Assembly: GCA_035576205.1 (NCBI GenBank)
Contig: DATLWR010000053.1
Coordinates: 1-12,026, forward strand
Reading direction: 5' to 3'
Source: DATLWR01 sp035576205
GTDB lineage: Bacteria; Pseudomonadota; Zetaproteobacteria; Mariprofundales; Mariprofundaceae
Length of the DNA stretch: 12,026 nucleotides
The notes beneath the pieces were generated by a model. That model saw only the letters and a program-made list of their open reading frames with translations. It was not told where the DNA came from and did not search any database. Positions within the stretch are counted from its first letter, which is position 1, and each line of letters starts with the position of its first letter. The position numbers and the translations under genes are program-made. This document shows positions 6,617 to 12,026 of this stretch, piece by piece.

Positions 6617-7336
6617 ATGTCAGCGAAGATGATTAGTGAAGAGGCAGCTCAAACGGTTTCCCCTCGCCAGTGGATCAGACTGGTTGCAGTGTATCTCCTG
6701 ATCCCGCTGATTTTAATGATATGCGGTGGGGAGCTCGGCTGGTGGCAGGCGTGGCTCTATTCCATGCTGATCCTGGCCGCTGGTATTGGCGGGCGCATGT
6801 GGGCAGAACAGCGACATCCCGGACTGACAGCCGAACGGCAGAGTATGGAGAGTCTCCAGAACGCAAAAGCCTGGGACAAAGTGCTTGCCCCACTGATGGC
6901 GGTGAGCATCGGATATCCCATGGTCATCGTCGCAGGGCTGGACCACCGCTATCACTGGTCTTTCGAATTTCCGCTATGGCTCATCGTGATTGGCTTCATT
7001 CTGATCTCGCTCGGCTACGCCTTCGCTGCATGGGCAGTGGCCGAGAACCGCTTTTTCTCCAGCGTGGTGCGTATTCAGACGGAGCGCGGGCATGTGGTGT
7101 GTGATAGTGGCCCGTACCGGTTTGTGCGGCATCCGGGTTATGCCGGAAACGTGCTTGCCCTGTTCGGGATCGTGCTTGCCCTAGGCTCGGTATGGACACT
7201 GATTCCTGCGGCGGTGGCATTAATTATTACGGTGATTAGAACCGTACTTGAAGACCGGACTTTACAGGAAGAGTTGCCGGGCTATCGAGACTATGCACGA
7301 CGTGTGCGCTATCGGTTGTTTCCCGGGATATTCTGA
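6617..7336 (+). CDS. Isoprenylcysteine carboxyl methyltransferase-like membrane protein
   Basis: 239 residues from ATG 6617. Hydrophobic segments lie near residues 19-37, 43-60, 90-106, 118-142 and 177-208. The C-terminal half carries the ICMT/phospholipid methyltransferase signature: GPYRFVRHPGYAGNVL (165-180), then EDRTLQEELPGYRDYARRV (212-230) and a terminal RYRLFPGIF. In the family these residues bind S-adenosylmethionine and face a lipid-soluble substrate in the membrane. Bacterial members mostly have unknown substrates, since prenylated proteins are not expected. TTG 6605 is also in frame, but GGGGAA (6607-6612) is a suitable ribosome site for ATG 6617. It follows the FAD oxidoreductase by 27 bp, so the two may modify the same isoprenoid or fatty substrate (inference). 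The stop is 12 bp before antiporter tail copy C. Confidence 0.85.
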   Translation: MSAKMISEEAAQTVSPRQWIRLVAVYLLIPLILMICGGELGWWQAWLYSMLILAAGIGGRMWAEQRHPGLTAERQSMESLQNAKAWDKVLAPLMAVSIGYPMVIVAGLDHRYHWSFEFPLWLIVIGFILISLGYAFAAWAVAENRFFSSVVRIQTERGHVVCDSGPYRFVRHPGYAGNVLALFGIVLALGSVWTLIPAAVALIITVIRTVLEDRTLQEELPGYRDYARRVRYRLFPGIF

Positions 7337-7348
7337 GAGCCATGAGGA

Positions 7349-7490
7349 GGGCTGATCTTCGCGGAGCTGGGCCGTACCTCCGGCATCTTCGACAACACCG
7401 TCTACGCCGTGATGGTGCTGACCATTGCCGTCACCACCCTCGCCCCGCACTTCATGCTGAAAGCCTTTTACCAGCGCAGTGCCACTTAAA
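7349..7490 (+). repeat. Antiporter 3'-end repeat, copy C (displaced gene tail, no start)
   Basis: Gapless match to 4329-4470, 134/142 by hand count. Read in the antiporter frame it stays fully open for 46 codons and ends in TAA. Of 8 differences, five are silent codon changes (CTC/CTG twice, CGC/CGT, ATC/ATT, TTC/TTT), one swaps the stop (TGA/TAA), and two change residues (Pro to His; Thr to Ser). There is no start codon or upstream part of the gene, so it is a pseudogene-like fragment. The pattern indicates a tail that evolved under coding selection in another antiporter allele. Confidence 0.95.
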
Positions 7491-7633
7491 CCGACTAAAC
7501 GAATGGACGGCTTTCGGCAAAGCAGTAATTGAATTGTAACATCAGGCTACCGACTCATCCGATATCCCGATGCTTCAGATCGACCTTAGCTATTCGGCTT
7601 CTCCATCGCAGTTCCTAGAGCGCCACCAAATAA
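7491..7633. other. Gene-free spacer
   Basis: Between the end of tail copy C and the terminator I see no supported gene, RNA or repeat. The base composition is mixed, less GC-rich than the operons. If the cargo-insertion idea is right, this would be the ancestral sequence that directly followed the antiporter gene. Confidence 0.5.
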
Positions 7634-7666
7634 AAAGGGCTGGATAATCTGGTTATCCAGCCCTTT
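7634..7666 (-). terminator. Strong intrinsic terminator, probably bidirectional
   Basis: Perfect 14-bp stem AAAGGGCTGGATAA / TTATCCAGCCCTTT (7634-7647 with 7653-7666) around a 5-base loop. On the minus strand it is followed by TTTTTATTT, right after the outer-membrane gene, whose stop is at 7701. On the plus strand it is followed by CTTTT, so it can also stop readthrough from the cargo region. Confidence 0.9.
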
Positions 7667-7700
7667 CTTTTGAGCAGGTAAAGCTGGTAGCTAATCCTGA

Positions 7701-8396
7701 TCAGAACAGGTAATTCAGACGAATGGAAGTAATATCCGATTTAGCCTTAATACCAAAAGCTGAGGTACTTACCGGGACTTGGGCACCAGCGATGCCGGAG
7801 AACGATCCCCAATCAATATGGCTGTACTCTACGCCGAGACTGACATTGAAGTCGAAGCAATATTCAGCGCCGACGCCAAGGTTGGCTGCAAACTGGTTTT
7901 TCGAGAGAATGTAATAATTCTGTGGAAAACCAACGTCAACTCCACGAAACTGGATGTTGGCCTCAGAAACGCCAGCCTTGCCGTAGACGAGCCATGAATT
8001 GTAGACATAACCCACTCGACCGCTCAGCGATACAATGTTCTTCACGGTCAACTCATTTTTGTGCCAGGCATATGTCGGGCTTTGGGTAACCCCGGAAGCC
8101 TGGTAAGCGGTATATGCGAGCTCGGCACCGACCAGCAAACCACTATTGAAAGTGGTCTGATAGCCAACCTGTCCACCAATTGCATCTTTGGTCTTGCTGT
8201 AGCTGGTGCTCGTTCCCGGCGTTTCCCACAGGGCCGTCGGCCCCTGGCTCAGCGCTGTACCGCTCGACTTGATGGAGCTGTAGTTAATACCCCCATAAAA
8301 TCCGTTAAACTTCCCCTCACCCGCCAGTGCATAGGCCGATGTAGAGAGAGTCAGGATCACTCCCGCAATTATTAACTTTATCGTCTTGTTGATCAT
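7701..8396 (-). CDS. Outer-membrane beta-barrel protein
   Basis: 231 residues. The N-terminus is a standard Sec signal peptide: MINKTIK, hydrophobic core LIIAGVILTLSTSAYA, and likely cleavage after ALA at residue 25. The rest alternates polar and hydrophobic residues in strands rich in Gly, Tyr and Ser: GFYGGINYSSIKSSG, GGQVGYQTTFNSGLLVGAEL, VSLSGRVGYVYNSWLVYGKAGV, NLGVGAEYCFDFNVSLGVEY. It ends in DITSIRLNYLF, with the terminal Phe recognised by the BAM machinery. This fits an eight-stranded OmpA/Omp25-like barrel (PF13505 type); ligand and role are unknown. AAGGA precedes the ATG. It is a single-gene unit with its own promoter and terminator, and its lower GC and codon use unlike valS and the ABC genes suggest acquisition or special expression. 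Confidence 0.88.
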   Translation of the reverse strand: MINKTIKLIIAGVILTLSTSAYALAGEGKFNGFYGGINYSSIKSSGTALSQGPTALWETPGTSTSYSKTKDAIGGQVGYQTTFNSGLLVGAELAYTAYQASGVTQSPTYAWHKNELTVKNIVSLSGRVGYVYNSWLVYGKAGVSEANIQFRGVDVGFPQNYYILSKNQFAANLGVGAEYCFDFNVSLGVEYSHIDWGSFSGIAGAQVPVSTSAFGIKAKSDITSIRLNYLF

Positions 8397-8471
8397 GTTA
8401 TCCTTCTTTCCAGGTTATCTGATTTAGCCATTCCCTCGGCAACTTACGCAGCCATGCGCAAAACCGCGCGC

Positions 8472-8500
8472 AGTAGAAATTTTTCCTATATCCATGTCAA
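8472..8500 (-). promoter_or_regulatory. Promoter of the outer-membrane protein gene
   Basis: On the minus strand a perfect -35 TTGACA (8500-8495) is followed after 17 bp by TCTACT (8477-8472, 4/6 to -10). The predicted start site is about 70 bases upstream of the ATG at 8396, leaving a fairly long leader that ends in a good ribosome site, AAGGA. Confidence 0.65.
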
Positions 8501-8512
8501 GATAATTTGACA
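8495..8512. promoter_or_regulatory. Palindrome TGTCAA-N6-TTGACA over the -35 box, possible operator
   Basis: Perfect 6-bp inverted repeat with a 6-bp spacer (8495-8500 and 8507-8512). One arm is itself the -35 box of the outer-membrane gene. The symmetry also puts a consensus TTGACA on the plus strand, but no good -10 follows it there. A dimeric regulator bound here would block or reposition polymerase. Confidence 0.4.
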
Positions 8513-8556
8513 AATAGAAGAGAAGCGGCTGTTTTTTGTCAGAAAGACGACATTAC

Positions 8557-8585
8557 GCAGGCTACCGGGAGTCCCGGTAGCCTGC
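8557..8585 (-). terminator. GC-rich hairpin after valS, possible terminator
   Basis: Perfect 13-bp stem GCAGGCTACCGGG / CCCGGTAGCCTGC with a 3-base loop, starting 13 bp beyond the valS stop. No T-tract follows the stem on the minus strand, so it is not a classical intrinsic terminator. It may protect the mRNA 3' end or act with Rho. Confidence 0.5.
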
Positions 8586-8598
8586 TGCGTTAGATTGA

Positions 8599-11241
8599 TC
8601 AGAGCTTCTTCAGCTTCTCCATCGAGGCCATGAAGTCGGCGCGCTTGGCCACCGCCTCCTCCAGCTCCGCCTGCACCTTGCCGATGATCTCGGCCGGGGC
8701 GTTGTCGCGGAATTTCGGATTGGTGAGCTTGGTCTCCAGCTTGGCGATGTCGCCGTCGAGCTTCTGGATGCCCTTCTGCAAGCGCTTCATCTCCTCCTCG
8801 ACGTTGACCAGCCCCGCCAGCGGCAGGAACACCTTGGCCTGAGCCAGCGGCGCCACGGCAGCCGCATCGAGCTCGGCATCGGCGGCCAGCCAGTCGAGGG
8901 TTTCGAGGCGCGCCAGATTCATCAGCAATCCCTGCTGGGCGGTGAGATCGGCACGCACGTTGTCGTTGCAGGCGATGCTCGCCGCAATGCGCTTACCGGG
9001 CGGCACGTTCATCTCGCCGCGGATCGAGCGGATGGCCGACACCACCTCGATGACCAGGCGCATGCGACGCACCGCATCGTCGTCGTGCTCGCCGAACGGC
9101 TGCGGCCACGCATCGCTCACCAGCCGCGCATCAGGGCCGTGCAGCGTCTGCCACAGGGTCTCGGTGATGAACGGGCAGATCGGGTGCAAGAGGCGCAACC
9201 AGCCCTCGAGGGCGGTGAGCATCACCACCTGCGTCTCGGCCTTGGCAGCCTCGTCGTCGCCGTACAGCGCCACCTTCGCCGCCTCGACGTACCAGTCGCA
9301 GTAGGTGCCCCAGATGAAGTTGTAGAGCGCGCCCGCTGCCTCGTTGAAGCGGTACTCCGAAAATGCTTGATCGACCTCGGCGCGCACCGCATCGAGCTCG
9401 GCGAGTATCCACTTGTTGACCTCGGAGGCCGGCTTGAACGATGCATCCGGCTTCGCATCGCCGCGGTTCATGAAAACGAAGCGGGCGGCGTTCCAGATCT
9501 TGTTCATGAAGTTGCGGTTCGACTCGATGCGCTTCTCGTCGAGCTTCACGTCGCGGCCCGGCGTGGCCATGTGCGCCAGCGTGAAGCGCAGCGCGTCGGC
9601 ACCGTAGCGATCGATCATCTCCAGCGGGTCGATGACGTTGCCCTTCGACTTGGACATCTTCTGTCCCTGCGCATCGCGGATCAGCGCATGGATGTAGATG
9701 TCGCGGAACGGCACCTGGCCGGTGAACTTGATGCCCATCATGATCATGCGGGCGACCCAGAAGAAGATGATGTCGAAACCGGTGACCAGCACGTTGGTCG
9801 GGTAGAACTTCGCCATCTCGGGTGTGGCGTCCGGCCAGCCGAGGGTCGAGAAGGGCCACAGGCCGGAGGAGAACCAGGTGTCGAGCACGTCGTCGTCCTG
9901 TTTGATCCCCTTGCCGCCGCAGCCCTCGCAGCACTCGGGCGTGCCGCGGCTGACGGTAATGTGGTCGCAGGATTCGCAGTACCAGGCAGGTATCCGGTGG
10001 CCCCACCAGAGCTGGCGGGAAATGCACCAGTCCTGGATGTTGCGCATCCACTCGAAGTAGGTCTTGGCCCAGAAATCCGGCACGAAGCGGATGTCGCCGT
10101 CCTCCACCGCCTTGATGGCCGGCTCGGCGAGCGGCGCGATCTTCACGTACCACTGGTCGGTCAGGTACGGCTCCAGAATGGCATGCGAGCGGTCGCCACG
10201 GCCGACCTGGTGCACGTGGTCGGCGATCTTGTGCAGCAGCCCCGCCGCATCGAGATCGGCCACGACATGCTCGCGCGCTTCATACCGCTCCATGCCGCGG
10301 TATTTCTCCGGCACCGCCTCTTCGTCGACCATGTGGGCGCGCGGCGTCAGGATGTTGATCTGCGGCAGGTCGTGGCGCTTGCCGACCTCGTAGTCGTTGA
10401 AATCGTGCGCCGGGGTGATCTTCACGCAGCCGGTACCGAAGGCCGGATCGACGTATTCGTCGGCGATCACCGGGATGGCGCGGTCGGTGAGCGGCAGCAG
10501 CACCTGCTTGCCGATCAGATGCTTGTAGCGATCGTCTTCCGGGTGCACGGCCACGGCGGCATCGCCGAACATCGTTTCGGGGCGCGTCGTGGCAACGATG
10601 ATGTGCTGCGCCGGATCGTCGGCGAGCGGATAGCACATGTGCCAGAGCTTGCCCTGCTCCTCCTCGTGCTGCACCTCGAGGTCGGAGACGGCGGTCTCCA
10701 GCACCGGGTCCCAGTTGACCAGCCTTTTACCACGATAAATCAGGCCCTCTTCATAAAGGCGGACGAACACCTCGCGCACGGCGCGCGACAGCCCCTCGTC
10801 GAGCGTGAAGCGCTCGCGGCTCCAGTCGCAGGAGGCGCCCATGCGCTTGAGCTGGTTGACGATGGTGCCGCCGGAATGCTCCTTCCACTGCCAGACGCGG
10901 TCGAGGAAACGCTCGCGCCCCATGTCGCGGCGGTGCAGCCCCTCCTTGTCCAGCAGCCGCTCCACCACCATCTGGGTGGCGATGCCGGCATGGTCGGTGC
11001 CCGGCTGCCAGAGCGTCTCCTTGCCCGACAGGCGCTGCCAGCGGATCAGCGAATCCTGCAGCGTGAAAGTGAAGGCGTGGCCCATGTGCAGGCTGCCGGT
11101 GACGTTCGGCGGCGGGATGACGATGCAATAAGCCTCTTCGCCGTGCTGTGGACGGAACGCATCGGAAGCCAGCCACTGGTCGGAAATGGCAGGCTCGACC
11201 GCCTGCGGCTCGTAGGTCTTTGCTGGCTCTTGCTGGCTCAT
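8599..11241 (-). CDS. valS: Valyl-tRNA synthetase
   Basis: 880 residues. Class I tRNA synthetase that charges tRNA-Val in the cytoplasm. The HIGH motif appears as HMGH (52-55) inside PPNVTGSLHMGHAFT, and the KMSKS loop is at 528-532 (KMSKSKGNVIDP). The CP1 editing domain, which removes mischarged threonine, shows TTRPETMFGD (218-227). A Cys-rich zinc knuckle CESC...CCEGC lies near 421-440, followed by DDVLDTWFSSGLWPFS. The C-terminal 65 residues form the typical charged coiled-coil arm (VEEEMKRLQKGIQKLDGDI...). The start at 11241 overlaps the upstream gene's stop as ATGA, with AAGGA 9 bases before it; a longer in-frame version to 11376 lies inside the upstream gene and is rejected. It looks intact and ordinary. 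Confidence 0.97.
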   Translation of the reverse strand: MSQQEPAKTYEPQAVEPAISDQWLASDAFRPQHGEEAYCIVIPPPNVTGSLHMGHAFTFTLQDSLIRWQRLSGKETLWQPGTDHAGIATQMVVERLLDKEGLHRRDMGRERFLDRVWQWKEHSGGTIVNQLKRMGASCDWSRERFTLDEGLSRAVREVFVRLYEEGLIYRGKRLVNWDPVLETAVSDLEVQHEEEQGKLWHMCYPLADDPAQHIIVATTRPETMFGDAAVAVHPEDDRYKHLIGKQVLLPLTDRAIPVIADEYVDPAFGTGCVKITPAHDFNDYEVGKRHDLPQINILTPRAHMVDEEAVPEKYRGMERYEAREHVVADLDAAGLLHKIADHVHQVGRGDRSHAILEPYLTDQWYVKIAPLAEPAIKAVEDGDIRFVPDFWAKTYFEWMRNIQDWCISRQLWWGHRIPAWYCESCDHITVSRGTPECCEGCGGKGIKQDDDVLDTWFSSGLWPFSTLGWPDATPEMAKFYPTNVLVTGFDIIFFWVARMIMMGIKFTGQVPFRDIYIHALIRDAQGQKMSKSKGNVIDPLEMIDRYGADALRFTLAHMATPGRDVKLDEKRIESNRNFMNKIWNAARFVFMNRGDAKPDASFKPASEVNKWILAELDAVRAEVDQAFSEYRFNEAAGALYNFIWGTYCDWYVEAAKVALYGDDEAAKAETQVVMLTALEGWLRLLHPICPFITETLWQTLHGPDARLVSDAWPQPFGEHDDDAVRRMRLVIEVVSAIRSIRGEMNVPPGKRIAASIACNDNVRADLTAQQGLLMNLARLETLDWLAADAELDAAAVAPLAQAKVFLPLAGLVNVEEEMKRLQKGIQKLDGDIAKLETKLTNPKFRDNAPAEIIGKVQAELEEAVAKRADFMASMEKLKKL

Positions 11242-12026
11242 CGATCTGAATCCTTTGTGTCGTTTCCCGGTTTGTGCCGTGGCGGCAGTCCGACTTCGTC
11301 CATCGCCTCGCGGATCAGCCGCGGCAGCAGGGTCTCCAGCCGGTCGACGACCCGCTGGCCGACCATCTCGATCCACTCTTCGGGCGGCGTATCGGCGGAC
11401 GGCGCGGCACTCTGGGCGATATCGCCTCCCGATGCCACATCCGGATCGGCAACCGCTGCCGGCTCGGGCCGCCGAGCTGGCCCGCCGAACGGCAGCTCGT
11501 GCTGGTTATCCTCGATCAGCATCGCCTCGGTGAGCACCAGCTTCAGCGGCGGACGGGGCTGGATGACCGCCGGCTCGGGCGCGATAACGGGTTCATCGGC
11601 CGGCTCCTCGGCCGGCTCCTCGGCCTGTTCCTTGAGAGGTTCCTCAACCTGTTCCTCGTAAGGCGGTTCCTCGACGGCTTCCTGCGCAGACTCTTCGGCG
11701 GTTTCGGCAACGGCCGGTTCGCCGGGCTGCTGCGGCGGCTCCGCCGCCTCCGAAATGTCTGTCTCCGGAATCCCGGCTTCCGGCCCGGCTTCCTGCGTCT
11801 CACCGGTCTCGAAAAGCTCGAATTCCCCGGCGGCTGCCGCGAACAGCTCGGTCTGCGGCGCCTGCGGCGCTTCCGTCGCGGCCTTTGCCGCCGGCGGCTC
11901 TTTCGCCGGCGTGGTTGGAACCCTGGCGGCTTCCGCAGCCTTCGCTGCCGCCTGGACCTGCGGCTTCGCAACCGGCTTGGCTTCCACGGCCGCGGCCTTG
12001 ATCTCCTGCTTCCCGGCCCCGGCCGC
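11238..12026 (-). CDS. Acidic Glu/Pro/Ala-rich protein upstream of valS (partial, N-terminus off right edge)
   Basis: The frame is open from the window edge, so the true start is not visible; a GTG at 11987 is possible but not needed. About 262 residues are seen. The first part is Ala/Lys-rich (KPQVQAAAKAAEAARV), followed by a long low-complexity acidic region with repeated EEP units (VEEPPYEEQVEEP, AEEPAEEPADEP), probably disordered. A compact C-terminal segment, EEWIEMVGQRVVDRLETLL then PRLIREAMDEVG, should form an amphipathic helix or two. It overlaps valS by 4 bp, so the two are translationally coupled. No signal peptide, membrane segment or catalytic motif is visible. I do not recognise the family. 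The composition and position recall PopZ/DUF2497 proteins next to valS in alphaproteobacteria, an analogy only. Confidence 0.8.
   Translation of the reverse strand, partial: AAGAGKQEIKAAAVEAKPVAKPQVQAAAKAAEAARVPTTPAKEPPAAKAATEAPQAPQTELFAAAAGEFELFETGETQEAGPEAGIPETDISEAAEPPQQPGEPAVAETAEESAQEAVEEPPYEEQVEEPLKEQAEEPAEEPADEPVIAPEPAVIQPRPPLKLVLTEAMLIEDNQHELPFGGPARRPEPAAVADPDVASGGDIAQSAAPSADTPPEEWIEMVGQRVVDRLETLLPRLIREAMDEVGLPPRHKPGNDTKDSDR
11599..11622. repeat. Tandem 12-bp repeat coding for EEPA units
   Basis: GGCTCCTCGGCC is repeated twice in a row on the plus strand; on the coding strand it gives the AEEPAEEP stretch of the acidic protein. Slippage here would change the length of the disordered region in frame. 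Confidence 0.6.

Noticed and set aside
4329..7490. Interpretation of the repeats as a CRISPR or an integron attC array
   Set aside because: There are only three copies of unequal length, with kilobase-scale cargo, and they are clear gene-end fragments rather than short regular repeats or folded attC sites.
7342..7539. Open frame starting at ATG 7342 across tail copy C
   Set aside because: It runs out of frame with the antiporter codons preserved in copy C and gives an Arg-rich low-complexity product; it is a by-product of the repeat.
9085..11661. Very long plus-strand open frame opposite valS
   Set aside because: It lies antisense to a clearly intact valS and results from high third-position GC; its product is His/Arg/Val-rich with no recognisable motif.

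Overview
The window is GC-rich chromosomal DNA, apparently from a Gram-negative proteobacterium. The evidence is an outer-membrane beta-barrel protein with a terminal Phe, proteobacterial-type valS, tight ATGA/TGATG gene overlaps and strong GC preference at third codon positions. A betaproteobacterium such as a Rhodocyclales member is my best guess, but nothing here proves it. Housekeeping-like genes lie at both ends. The middle (about 4.47-8.4 kb) is accessory in character, with two patches of clearly lower GC.

Left part, minus strand (1-2723): a three-gene ABC-2 type transporter operon resembling GldA-GldF-GldG (ATPase, six-helix permease, auxiliary extracytoplasmic protein). The genes overlap by 4 bp and 1 bp, and the last runs off the left edge. 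It diverges from a plus-strand pair: a small protein with two CBS domains and a CPA2-type cation:proton antiporter. The two transcription units seem to use back-to-back promoters with overlapping -35 boxes in the 78-bp gap.

Middle part (4329-7490): the most unusual structure here. The last 46 codons plus stop of the antiporter gene (4329-4470) are repeated as a 142-bp fragment at 7349-7490, by my hand count 134/142 identical. A shorter, frameshifted copy lies at 4891-4949. Between the three tails sit two cargo segments: an AT-richer zinc-ribbon protein gene lacking a normal start codon (about 4466-4819), and a two-gene unit encoding a retinol-saturase/phytoene-desaturase-like FAD oxidoreductase and an isoprenylcysteine-carboxyl-methyltransferase-like membrane protein (5021-7336). 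Most differences between tail copies are silent, so the tails probably came from different intact alleles of the antiporter. This suggests repeated insertion of cargo at the 3' end of the antiporter gene, each event displacing an older tail to the right. No integrase, transposase or tRNA is visible.

Right part, minus strand (7634-12026): a small AT-richer outer-membrane beta-barrel gene with its own promoter, a palindrome over the -35 box and a strong terminator. Next comes valS (valyl-tRNA synthetase), preceded, with a 4-bp overlap, by an acidic Glu/Pro/Ala-rich protein that runs off the right edge. The layout of that protein (disordered acidic region, short C-terminal helix, next to valS) recalls the PopZ/DUF2497 arrangement of alphaproteobacteria, but this is only a hypothesis.
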